19,005 bases of DNA from Scleromatobacter sp038208735. Lineage in GTDB: Bacteria > Pseudomonadota > Gammaproteobacteria > Burkholderiales > Burkholderiaceae_C. Below, in pieces: positions 1-6,950 of the stretch (position 1 is the stretch's first letter; every line of letters starts with the position of its first letter). Both the position numbers and the translations under genes were made by a program. The notes beneath the pieces were generated by a model, which was not told the origin of the DNA, did no database searches, and worked only from the letters and a program-made list of their open reading frames with translations. The stretch is from the NCBI GenBank assembly GCA_038208735.1, contig JBBQYL010000085.1, positions 1 to 19,005 on the forward strand. The letters are read 5' to 3'.

Positions 1-164
1 AGAGGGGCATCGCGTGCCTGATCGTCGAGCACGTGCTCGAAGGGATCAGGCCCATCGCCGACAAGATCGTCGTGCTCGAGCGCGGCCGCAAGATCGCCGA
101 GGGCACGCCGGCGGCGGTGCAGGCCGATCCCGTGGTGATCCACGCCTACCTGGGAGACGACTGA
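1..164 (+). CDS. livG: LivG-type branched-chain amino acid/amide ABC transporter ATP-binding protein, C-terminal end (partial)
   Basis: Only the last 53 codons are present, read from base 3 to the TGA at 162-164; the start lies outside the window. The peptide has the end of a LivG-type ABC ATPase: LIVEH carrying the H-loop histidine, then VLERGRKIAEGTPAAVQADP and a closing AYLG. LivG is one of two cytoplasmic ATPases that drive HAAT-family importers of branched-chain amino acids, amides or urea-type compounds. The stop overlaps the start of the next gene (TGATG, one shared base), so the two ATPases are probably translationally coupled, as in liv operons. The substrate cannot be read from this fragment; the downstream genes suggest a cyclic amide or amino-acid derivative. 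The Walker motifs are outside the window. Confidence 0.88.
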   Translation, partial: RGIACLIVEHVLEGIRPIADKIVVLERGRKIAEGTPAAVQADPVVIHAYLGDD

Positions 165-868
165 TGCTGGAGCTCGCCAACCTGCGCGTCAGCTATGACG
201 GCGTGCCCGCGCTGAACGACGTCAGCCTGAAGGTGGCCGCGGGCCAGATCGTCGCCCTCGTGGGCGGCAACGGCAACGGCAAGTCGACCACCCTGCGCGC
301 CGCCGCCGGGCTCAACGCGCTGGACGCCGGCAGCATCACCTTCGAGGGTCGCGCCATCCATGGCCTGCCGGCGCACGAGCGCGTGCCGCTCGGGCTGTCG
401 CTGGTGCCCGAAGGCCGACGGCTCTTTCCCAAGCTCACCGTGCGCCGCAACCTGGAGCTGGGCGCGTTCACGCGCAACGACAAGGACGGCATCGCCGCCG
501 ACGTCGACAGGATGTTCGAGCTGTTCCCCATCCTCGAGGAGCGCGCGACGCAGCTCGCCGGCACGATGAGCGGCGGCGAGCAGCAGATGCTGGCGATCGC
601 GCGTGGCCTCATGGCGCGACCCCGGCTGCTGATGCTGGACGAGCCGTCGTGGGGCATCGCGCCCAAGTTCGTCACCAAGGTGCTGGACGTGATCCAGCGC
701 GTCAACGAGACCGGCGTCGCCATCCTGCTCGTGGAACAGAACCTCACCAAGGCCCTGGCGATCGCCGACCACGGCTATGTCATCCAGACCGGGCGCGTCG
801 TGATGCAGGGCCCCGCGCGGGACCTGCTGCAGGACGACGCGGTCAAGAAGGCGTACCTGGGGCACTAG
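164..868 (+). CDS. livF: LivF-type ABC transporter ATP-binding protein
   Basis: This 234-residue protein has the normal LivF length. Visible motifs are Walker A GGNGNGKS (34-41), the ABC signature MSGGEQQ (135-141), Walker B LLMLDE ending at D159-E160, and the family's VEQN in place of the H-loop histidine. It is the second cytoplasmic ATPase of a HAAT importer. The ATG at 164 overlaps the previous stop and has a GGGAGA ribosome site just upstream; a longer reading from base 14 only adds out-of-frame LivG sequence. The family's common DEPSLGLAP is DEPSWGIAP here, a mild variation. The permeases and binding protein should lie upstream of the window. The operon continues into a DUF1445 gene and a 5-oxoprolinase/hydantoinase, so the cargo may be 5-oxoproline, a hydantoin or a related amide (inference). 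Confidence 0.93.
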   Translation: MLELANLRVSYDGVPALNDVSLKVAAGQIVALVGGNGNGKSTTLRAAAGLNALDAGSITFEGRAIHGLPAHERVPLGLSLVPEGRRLFPKLTVRRNLELGAFTRNDKDGIAADVDRMFELFPILEERATQLAGTMSGGEQQMLAIARGLMARPRLLMLDEPSWGIAPKFVTKVLDVIQRVNETGVAILLVEQNLTKALAIADHGYVIQTGRVVMQGPARDLLQDDAVKKAYLGH

Positions 869-898
869 CGCCCCTTCAACCTCACCGAAGACCTCGCC

Positions 899-1666
899 AT
901 GCAAGTCACTTTCGACGACCCCGGCGCGCTGCGCCACGCCTGCCGCTCCGGCGCGTTCACGCGGCCCACCGCGGGCCACGCGCCCGGCCGCATCCAGGCC
1001 AACCTGATGATCGTGCCGCAGGCCGACGCGTTCGACTTCCTGCTGTTCTGCCAGCGCAACACGAAGCCGTGTCCGCTGATCGAGGTGATGGAGCCCGGCG
1101 CGCGCGCGGTGCTGTGCGCGCCCGGGTCGGACATCGCCACCGACGTGCCCGGCTACCGCGTCTATCGCGACGGCGAGTTCGTGGAGGAACGCGCCGACAT
1201 CGCCGCGTTGTGGCGCGACGACTTCGTCAGCTTCCTGGTCGGCTGCAGCTTCTCGTTCGAGTCGGCGCTGGCGCGGGCCGGCATCCCGCTGCGCCACGTG
1301 GTGCAGCAACGCAACGTGGCCATGTACCGCACCAATATTCCCTGCACGCCCGCGGGCCGCTTCAGCGGCGAGATGGTGGTGAGCATGCGGCCCATCAAGA
1401 GTCGCGACGTGGCCAAGGTCGTCGAGATCTGCGGCCGCTTTCCGCAGGCGCACGGCGCGCCCATGCACGTGGGCAATCCGCACGCGCTGGGCATCGCCGA
1501 CGTGATGCGCCCCGACTACGGCGACGCCGTCGAGATCCTCGACGACGAGGTGCCGGTGTTCTGGGGCTGCGGCGTCACGCCGCAATGGGTGGCGCAGCGC
1601 AGCGGCCTGCCGCTGTGCATCACGCACGCCCCTGGCAAGATGTTCGTCACCGACCTGGAGGGATGA
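899..1666 (+). CDS. DUF1445 / D-glutamate cyclase-family protein (putative hydro-lyase, YcsI-like)
   Basis: The 255-residue product matches the DUF1445 family along its length: RPTAGHAPGRIQAN (22-35), DFLLFCQ and NTKPCPL (46-60), then NIPCTPAGRF and MVVSMRP in the middle. The family name D-glutamate cyclase comes from the mammalian DGLUCY protein, which interconverts D-glutamate and 5-oxo-D-proline; bacterial members such as Bacillus YcsI are often called putative hydro-lyases and sit next to 5-oxoprolinase genes. Here too the next gene is a 5-oxoprolinase/hydantoinase, which supports a role in 5-oxoproline or D-glutamate metabolism. It lies 30 bases after livF, and its TGA (1664-1666) overlaps an ATG at 1663, so it is in the same operon. 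The ribosome site is weak (GAAG). Family assignment is firm; the bacterial reaction is less certain. Confidence 0.9.
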   Translation: MQVTFDDPGALRHACRSGAFTRPTAGHAPGRIQANLMIVPQADAFDFLLFCQRNTKPCPLIEVMEPGARAVLCAPGSDIATDVPGYRVYRDGEFVEERADIAALWRDDFVSFLVGCSFSFESALARAGIPLRHVVQQRNVAMYRTNIPCTPAGRFSGEMVVSMRPIKSRDVAKVVEICGRFPQAHGAPMHVGNPHALGIADVMRPDYGDAVEILDDEVPVFWGCGVTPQWVAQRSGLPLCITHAPGKMFVTDLEG

Positions 1667-1671
1667 TTCGC

Positions 1672-4600
1672 ATGGCCATTTTCTCCACCGAAGCCCCGCT
1701 GGCGCCGTCGCGCTGGCAGTTCTGGATCGACCGGGGCGGCACCTTCACCGACATCGTGGCCAAGCGGCCCGACGGCAGCCTGGCCACGCACAAGCTGCTG
1801 TCGGAGAACCCGGAGCAGTACCGCGACGCCGCCGTCGCCGGCATCCGCCACCTGCTCGGCCTGAAGGCCGGGCAGCCGGTCACGCCCGAGCTGGTGGAGT
1901 GCGTGAAGATGGGGACCACGGTGGCCACCAACGCGCTGCTGGAACGCAAGGGCGAGAAGACGCTGCTGGTGACCACGCGCGGCTTCCGCGACGCGCTGCG
2001 CATCGCCTACCAGGATCGGCCGCGGCTGTTCGACCGGCACATCCAGCTGCCCGAGCTGCTGTACTCGCGGGTGATCGAGGCGCAGGAGCGGATGAGCGCA
2101 CAGGGCGAGGTGCTGCAGGCGCTGGACGACGGCGCGCTGCGCTCCGAACTGCAGCACGCGTTCGACGCCGGCCTGCGCAGCGTGGCGATCGTGTTCATGC
2201 ACGGCTACCGCTTCACGCAGCACGAGGCGACCGCGGCCCGAGTCGCGCGCGAGATCGGGTTCACGCAGGTGAGCGTGTCTCACGAGACCAGCCCGCTGAT
2301 GAAGCTGGTGAGCCGCGGCGACACGACCGTGGTCGACGCCTACCTGTCGCCGATCCTGCGCCGCTACGTGGAGCAGGTCGCGGCCGAGATGCCCGGCGTC
2401 AAGCTGTTCTTCATGCAGTCCTCGGGCGGGCTTACCGACGCGCACGCGTTCCAGGGCAAGGACGCGATCCTGTCGGGCCCGGCCGGCGGCATCGTGGGCA
2501 TGGTGCGCACCGCGCAGCTGGCCGAGTTCGGCCAGGTGATCGGCTTCGACATGGGCGGTACGTCCACCGACGTGTCGCACTTCGCCGGCGAGTTCGAGCG
2601 CGCGTTCGAGACGCAGGTGGCCGGCGTGCGCATGCGCGCGCCGATGATGAGCATCCACACGGTGGCGGCCGGCGGCGGCTCCATCCTCGGCTTCGACGGC
2701 GCCCGCCTGCGCGCGGGGCCGCAGAGCGCCGGCGCGAACCCGGGGCCGGCCAGCTATCGGCGCGGCGGTCCGCTGGCGGTGACCGATGCCAACGTGCTGC
2801 TCGGCAAGATCCAGCCGGCGTGGTTTCCCAAGGTGTTCGGCCGCAACGCCGACGAGCCGCTCGACCGCGACGCCGTCGCCACGGCCTTCGACGCGATGGC
2901 CGCGGACATCGCGCGCGCGACGGGCGTCACGCGCACGCCCGAGCAGATCGCCGAGGGCTTTCTCGACATCGCCGTCGGCAGCATGGCCAACGCGATCAAG
3001 AAGATCTCGGTGGCGCGCGGCTACGACGTCACGCGCTACACGCTGCAGTGCTTCGGCGGCGCGGGCGGCCAGCACGCCTGCCTGGTGGCCGACGCCCTCG
3101 GCATGAACACCGTGTTCGTGCACCCGCTGGCCGGCGTGCTGTCGGCCTACGGCATGGGACTGGCCGACCAGGGCGTGATGCGCCAGGCGGCCATCGAACA
3201 GCCGCTGGCCGACGCCGCGCTGCCCGCCATCCGCACCCGCCTCGACGAGCTTGCGGCCGACGCCACCCGAGAGATCCGGCGCCAGGGCGCGGGCACCGGC
3301 GAGCTGCGCGTGATCCGGCGCGCCCACGTCCGCTACGCGGGCACCGACTCGGCGCTGGTGGTCGACTTCGGCGACGGCACCACGGCCACGCTGGCTGCGG
3401 CATTCGAGGCCGCGTACCGGCGTCGCTTCGCGTTCCTGATGGAGGGCCGCGGCCTGGTGGTGGAGGCCGTGTCGGTGGAGGCCATCGCCGCCGGCGACGC
3501 GCCCGCCGAGCCGCGCCTCGCGCTGCTGCCGCCCACGCCCGCGCCGGTGGTGCAGACCGTGCGCATGTACAGCGAGGCGTGCTGGTGGGACGCCGCGCTC
3601 GTGGTTCGCGAGACGCTGCGCCCCGGCCACACCGTGGACGGCCCGGCCATCATCGCGGAGAAGAACGCGACGACGGTGGTGGAGCCCGGCTGGCAGGCCC
3701 GCGTGACGGACCTCGACCACCTGGTGCTGCAACGCATCGCCCCACGCGCGCCGCGCGCCGCCATCGGCACCACGGTGGATCCGGTGATGCTGGAGGTGTT
3801 CAACAACCTGTTCATGAACATCGCCGAGCAGATGGGCCTGCAGCTGCAGAACACCGCCTACTCCGTCAACATCAAGGAGCGGCTCGACTTCTCCTGCGCG
3901 CTCTTCGACGCCGACGGCAACCTCATCGCCAACGCGCCGCACATGCCGGTGCACCTGGGCTCGATGAGCGAGTCCATCAAGACCGTGATGAAGCGCAACG
4001 CCGGCCGGATGCAGCCGGGCGACGTCTACGCGCTCAACGATCCGTACCACGGTGGCACCCACCTGCCCGACATCACCATCGTCACGCCCGTGTTCGACGA
4101 GGCCGGCGAGAACCTGCTGTTCTTCGTGGCCTCGCGCGGCCACCACGCCGACGTCGGCGGCGTCACCCCCGGCTCGATGCCGCCGTTCTCCACCCGCATC
4201 GAGGAGGAAGGCGTGCAGCTGGACAACGTCAAGCTGGTGGAGGCCGGCCGCCTGCGCGAGGCCGAGATGGTCGAGCTGCTGCGCGGCGGCGAATACCCGT
4301 CGCGAAACCCGGCACAGAACATCGCCGACATGAAGGCGCAGATCGCGGCCAACGAGAAGGGCGTGCAGGAGCTGCGCAAGATGGTGGCGCAGTTCGGCCT
4401 GGACGTGGTGCGCGCGTACATGGGCCACGTGCAGGACAACGCCGAGGAGTCGGTGCGCCGCGTCATCACGCGCCTGAAGGACGGCGCGTTCACGCTGCCG
4501 CTGGACAACGGCGCCCGCATCTCGGTGGCGATCCGCGTGGACGCCGCCAACCGGCGCGCGGCGATCGACTTCACCGGCACGTCGGCGCAGCTGGTCAACA

Positions 4601-4839
4601 ACTTCAACGCGCCGACCGCGGTGTGCATGGCCGCGGTGCTGTACGTGTTCCGCACGCTGGTGGCCGACGACATCCCGCTCAACGCCGGCTGCCTGAAGCC
4701 GCTGGACGTGATCATCCCGCCCGGCTCGATGCTCAACCCGCACCCGCCGGCGTCCGTCGTGGCCGGCAACGTGGAGACCTCCACCTGCATCACCAACGCG
4801 CTGTACGGCGCGCTCGGCCTGATGGCCGCCGGCCAGTGA
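1672..4839 (+). CDS. Fused HyuA-HyuB 5-oxoprolinase/hydantoinase, interrupted near the C-terminus by in-frame TGA
   Basis: The N-terminal part is a HyuA/oxoprolinase A subunit: IDRGGTFTD at about residues 19-27 and DMGGTSTD at about 293-300, both ATP-binding phosphate loops of the actin-like fold. From about residue 704 it becomes HyuB (VMLEVFNNLFMNIAEQMG, then NDPYHGGTHLPD). These enzymes use ATP to open cyclic amides such as 5-oxoproline or hydantoins in the cytoplasm. The frame stops at TGA 4837-4839 (codon 1056), exactly where the family reads GQGTMNN; the remaining HyuB sequence continues in the same frame from 4843. Read through, the product would be 1226 residues, the usual size of a fused enzyme. 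ATG 1672 is chosen because GGAGGG at 1657-1662 is well spaced; ATG 1663, overlapping the previous stop, is the alternative. Either a broken gene, a read-through product or a split enzyme. Confidence 0.88.
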   Translation: MAIFSTEAPLAPSRWQFWIDRGGTFTDIVAKRPDGSLATHKLLSENPEQYRDAAVAGIRHLLGLKAGQPVTPELVECVKMGTTVATNALLERKGEKTLLVTTRGFRDALRIAYQDRPRLFDRHIQLPELLYSRVIEAQERMSAQGEVLQALDDGALRSELQHAFDAGLRSVAIVFMHGYRFTQHEATAARVAREIGFTQVSVSHETSPLMKLVSRGDTTVVDAYLSPILRRYVEQVAAEMPGVKLFFMQSSGGLTDAHAFQGKDAILSGPAGGIVGMVRTAQLAEFGQVIGFDMGGTSTDVSHFAGEFERAFETQVAGVRMRAPMMSIHTVAAGGGSILGFDGARLRAGPQSAGANPGPASYRRGGPLAVTDANVLLGKIQPAWFPKVFGRNADEPLDRDAVATAFDAMAADIARATGVTRTPEQIAEGFLDIAVGSMANAIKKISVARGYDVTRYTLQCFGGAGGQHACLVADALGMNTVFVHPLAGVLSAYGMGLADQGVMRQAAIEQPLADAALPAIRTRLDELAADATREIRRQGAGTGELRVIRRAHVRYAGTDSALVVDFGDGTTATLAAAFEAAYRRRFAFLMEGRGLVVEAVSVEAIAAGDAPAEPRLALLPPTPAPVVQTVRMYSEACWWDAALVVRETLRPGHTVDGPAIIAEKNATTVVEPGWQARVTDLDHLVLQRIAPRAPRAAIGTTVDPVMLEVFNNLFMNIAEQMGLQLQNTAYSVNIKERLDFSCALFDADGNLIANAPHMPVHLGSMSESIKTVMKRNAGRMQPGDVYALNDPYHGGTHLPDITIVTPVFDEAGENLLFFVASRGHHADVGGVTPGSMPPFSTRIEEEGVQLDNVKLVEAGRLREAEMVELLRGGEYPSRNPAQNIADMKAQIAANEKGVQELRKMVAQFGLDVVRAYMGHVQDNAEESVRRVITRLKDGAFTLPLDNGARISVAIRVDAANRRAAIDFTGTSAQLVNNFNAPTAVCMAAVLYVFRTLVADDIPLNAGCLKPLDVIIPPGSMLNPHPPASVVAGNVETSTCITNALYGALGLMAAGQ

Positions 4840-4842
4840 ACG

Positions 4843-5352
4843 ATGAACAACTTCACCTTCGGCAACGAGCGCCACCAGTACTACGAGACCATCTCCGGCG
4901 GATCCGGCGCCGGCGCGCTGATCGACGCCCGGGGCGAGATCGTCGGCGGCTTCGCCGGCACCAGCGTCGTGCAGACCCACATGACCAACTCGCGCCTCAC
5001 CGACCCCGAGGTGCTCGAGTTCCGGTTCCCCGTGCGCGTCGACAGCTACGAGATCCGTCCCGGCTCCGGCGGCGCCGGACGCTGGCCCGGCGGCGACGGC
5101 GGCACCCGGCGCGTGCGCTTCCTCGAGCCGATGACCGCGTCCATCCTCAGCAACGGCCGCCACCATGGTGCGTTCGGCATGGCGGGCGGCGAGGCGGGCG
5201 AGGTGGGTCGCAACTCGGTGGAGCGCGCCGACGGCAGCGTCGAGACGCTGGATCACATTGGCTCGGCGCAGATGCAGCCAGGGGATGTGTTCGTGGTGGA
5301 GACGCCGGGGGGTGGGGGGTTCGGTACTGCTGGAGCGGTGCGCCAAGCCTAA
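4843..5352 (+). CDS. C-terminal remainder of the HyuB/5-oxoprolinase domain after the in-frame TGA
   Basis: These 169 residues are the conserved end of HyuB: MNNFTFGN, YYETISGGSGAG, THMTNSRLTDPEVLE, RPGSGGAGRWPGGDGG and the terminal PGDVFVVETPGGGGFG. The segment is in the same reading frame as the preceding 1055-residue ORF and is separated from it only by TGA and one ACG codon, so it is not a separate gene by origin. Its ATG is the conserved methionine of the GTMNN motif rather than an evolved start, and no Shine-Dalgarno sequence precedes it; translation could come from reinitiation or stop read-through. The reading frame is free of further damage, which argues for a recent mutation, a base error, or continued selection. 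Its stop overlaps the stop of the convergent ATPase gene by two bases (5350-5351). Confidence 0.8.
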   Translation: MNNFTFGNERHQYYETISGGSGAGALIDARGEIVGGFAGTSVVQTHMTNSRLTDPEVLEFRFPVRVDSYEIRPGSGGAGRWPGGDGGTRRVRFLEPMTASILSNGRHHGAFGMAGGEAGEVGRNSVERADGSVETLDHIGSAQMQPGDVFVVETPGGGGFGTAGAVRQA

Positions 5353-6539
5353 AGTTCGGGATCAAGATTCGATGAGTATTTGCGCATCAAGTATTCGTCG
5401 AACATCGGAACAGTGAATGCGATATCTCCGTGTCCCGGGCTGTAGATCATTCCCTTGTTGATGATCTGCGCTCTGCGTGGCCCCAGGCTTTGGTGAGTCT
5501 CGCCCAGCGCAAGTGCGACATCCGAAGACCGATAGGGGCCAGCGCCCAGACGGGCCATCGCCATGACGTATTCGCGTTCCTTGGGCGTCAATCGCTCGAA
5601 ACGGACGTTGAAAAATCCTTCATCCAGGCGCCGTATCGCTTCGGTAGCGGCGCGAATGGCTTGTTCCTTGTCGATCGGACGCCCGTCTTCGGCGATTTCC
5701 CAACACTGATATCCCCATTCCTGCAGGTAGTACGGATATCCCTGCGTCTTCTGCAGGATCTCTGCAAGCGCCGCTTCGTCGATGCTCTCGCCTTCTGCTC
5801 CGACAGGCTGCTTGATGGCCGTCTTGGCATCTTCCGAATTCAGTGCTCCGACCGGGGGATAGAGGAACAGCCGTTCCGCATACGACTTCGCATCGCCCGA
5901 AAGGCCAGCGACCTGAGGTAGGCCGGCACCAAAGAAGACGATCGGCAACTCCCTTTGAGAAACCTTGAGGAGTGCAACGATCAATGCGGCGAGGTCAGGC
6001 TGCGAAAGATATTGCACTTCGTCAATCAAGAGCGTCCAACCTTTGTCAGCTGCCTGCGCAGCCTCTCCAACGCGCAAGAACAGTTCGGTCAGGTCGTTCT
6101 CCAGATCCCCGCTGTCCGCTACACCCTCCTCTGGGTCAACCGACATGCTCAAGTCTCCGTAGGAAAGCTTGAAGACGGAAACGAATGAGCGCAACGCACG
6201 CAGCGCGGAATGAGCCTTGACGCGGGCGTCCTCCAGCAGCGAAAGTCGGCGAAGAATCTGGTTGATCTTGGGTGCCAGCAGGTCGCTCAGGCGTTGCTGT
6301 TCACGCGCCTCCACAGACGAAGTGAAATGCCCTGCTCGCTCCGCGATTTCCTCGATCTTGTTGAGCAAGACTGTTTTGCCAACCCCGCGCAAGCCGAGAA
6401 GCATCTGAGAGCGAGCCGGCTTTCCTAGCAAAGCTCTCTGGATTGCCACGTCCGCTTGCTCAAGGATTGAGTCACGGCCTGCAAGCTCGGGAGGCTTGCT
6501 GCCTGCGCCAGGGGCGAATGGGTTGCGGACGGGATCCAT
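5349..6539 (-). CDS. AAA family ATPase (AAA_16/archaeal-ATPase-like) with C-terminal winged-helix-like region
   Basis: The 396-residue protein carries Walker A GLRGVGKT (49-56), Walker B LLIDEVQ (170-176) and a following FFGAGLP strand (202-208) that resembles sensor 1 of ORC/Cdc6-like AAA+ ATPases. The region from about 310 to 390 (LTPKEREYVMAMARLG onward) looks like a winged-helix segment, so a nucleic-acid-linked or regulatory ATPase is likely; no partner is present to say more. The base composition is visibly lower in GC than all neighbours, with many A/T third positions, and the gene stands alone in the opposite direction, which suggests horizontal acquisition. Its stop codon overlaps the end of the oxoprolinase gene. 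No transposase or attachment-site repeat was found. The start ATG at 6537-6539 follows a short AT-rich promoter region holding a 7-bp palindrome. Function is unknown. Confidence 0.88.
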   Translation of the reverse strand: MDPVRNPFAPGAGSKPPELAGRDSILEQADVAIQRALLGKPARSQMLLGLRGVGKTVLLNKIEEIAERAGHFTSSVEAREQQRLSDLLAPKINQILRRLSLLEDARVKAHSALRALRSFVSVFKLSYGDLSMSVDPEEGVADSGDLENDLTELFLRVGEAAQAADKGWTLLIDEVQYLSQPDLAALIVALLKVSQRELPIVFFGAGLPQVAGLSGDAKSYAERLFLYPPVGALNSEDAKTAIKQPVGAEGESIDEAALAEILQKTQGYPYYLQEWGYQCWEIAEDGRPIDKEQAIRAATEAIRRLDEGFFNVRFERLTPKEREYVMAMARLGAGPYRSSDVALALGETHQSLGPRRAQIINKGMIYSPGHGDIAFTVPMFDEYLMRKYSSNLDPEL

Positions 6540-6572
6540 GCGGGCTCCAGAGATCTAGTTAAGTCTACATAA

Positions 6573-6594
6573 GTATAAGGAGAACATCTTATAC
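6573..6594. promoter_or_regulatory. Perfect palindrome GTATAAG-N8-CTTATAC upstream of the AAA ATPase gene
   Basis: Seven-base inverted repeat arms flank GAGAACAT, 34 bases before the ATPase start. On the minus strand one arm lies within TATACT (6572-6577), a good -10 hexamer, so a protein bound to the palindrome would cover the promoter. No good -35 is visible at 16-18 bases, which fits an activated or autoregulated promoter. The operator role is inferred. Confidence 0.5.
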
Positions 6595-6645
6595 GGGCTT
6601 AGTTTTGACTAGACCGGCACGCTCGTCAAAGCCCGCTTTCCAGGA

Positions 6646-6705
6646 GCCGAGCAAAAGCCGAGCAGGACGGGCGAATGTTGCATGAATCCATTCCCGAATT
6701 GCATG
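6646..6705. repeat. Two short direct-repeat pairs in the ATPase/pckG divergent region
   Basis: GCCGAGCA occurs at 6646-6653 and again at 6657-6664, 11 bases apart, and TTGCATG occurs at 6678-6684 and 6699-6705, 21 bases apart. The spacings equal about one and two helical turns, which would place bound protein on one DNA face. They lie between two divergent genes, where regulator sites are expected. Short repeats can arise by chance, so support is modest. Confidence 0.35.
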
Positions 6706-6757
6706 GGGGTCGCCAAGCGAGCCGGTTACGAGCCAATTACACTGATGGCGACGGTCT

Positions 6758-6780
6758 TTTACCCGCTGACAACGGGTAAA
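6758..6780. promoter_or_regulatory. Perfect palindrome TTTACCCG-N7-CGGGTAAA upstream of pckG
   Basis: Eight-base arms flank CTGACAA, about 170 bases before the pckG start. No U-rich tract follows directly and no gene ends here, so it is not a terminator. Its position between divergent genes and its symmetry suggest an operator for a dimeric regulator controlling pckG, the ATPase gene, or both. I do not recognise the cognate regulator. Confidence 0.55.
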
Positions 6781-6863
6781 CCCTCGCTTTTGATGGTTTT
6801 CTTGGTGTAACCCCCGTTAGCTGAGAAGGCCGCCGACGGTACGGTGCAAAGCCGGCGCTGCGA

Positions 6864-6918
6864 GATTGGGCGAGCCCCGTGCCACGCGACGGTTCGTGGC
6901 GGCGAGGTTCGCCCAATC
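6864..6918 (+). promoter_or_regulatory. Long hairpin in the pckG leader (structured 5' UTR or palindromic element)
   Basis: GATTGGGCGA (6864-6873) pairs perfectly with TCGCCCAATC (6909-6918), and GCCACG (6881-6886) pairs with CGTGGC (6895-6900). The intervening bases also pair apart from one C-A mismatch, one bulged G and two G-U pairs, giving about 22 base pairs around an 8-base loop. The base of the stem is 32 nt before the pckG ATG and no T-run follows, so it is not an intrinsic terminator. It may control pckG translation or stability, bind a protein, or be a dispersed palindrome. Confidence 0.6.
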
Positions 6919-6950
6919 CTGCCTTCGAACCTTGTCATTGGAGTCTCCTC

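Noticed and set aside
4837..4839. TGA recoded as glycine or selenocysteine.
   Set aside because: Several genes in this window end at TGA in the usual way, the family position is glycine rather than cysteine, and no downstream SECIS-like hairpin is evident. A mutation, error or ordinary read-through is simpler.
1516..5346. A 1276-codon open frame on the minus strand opposite the oxoprolinase gene.
   Set aside because: It is rich in His, Arg, Ala and Val without recognisable domains and mirrors a real gene; high GC content leaves few stops on the opposite strand.
1899..5375. An 1158-codon plus-strand frame overlapping the oxoprolinase and crossing the TGA at 4837 in another frame.
   Set aside because: It is Arg/Gly-rich low-complexity sequence with no family motifs, while the overlapping frame carries clear HyuA-HyuB motifs.
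6758..6780. Reading the TTTACCCG palindrome as a transcription terminator.
   Set aside because: It lies between divergent genes with no transcript ending there, and no T-run directly follows the stem.
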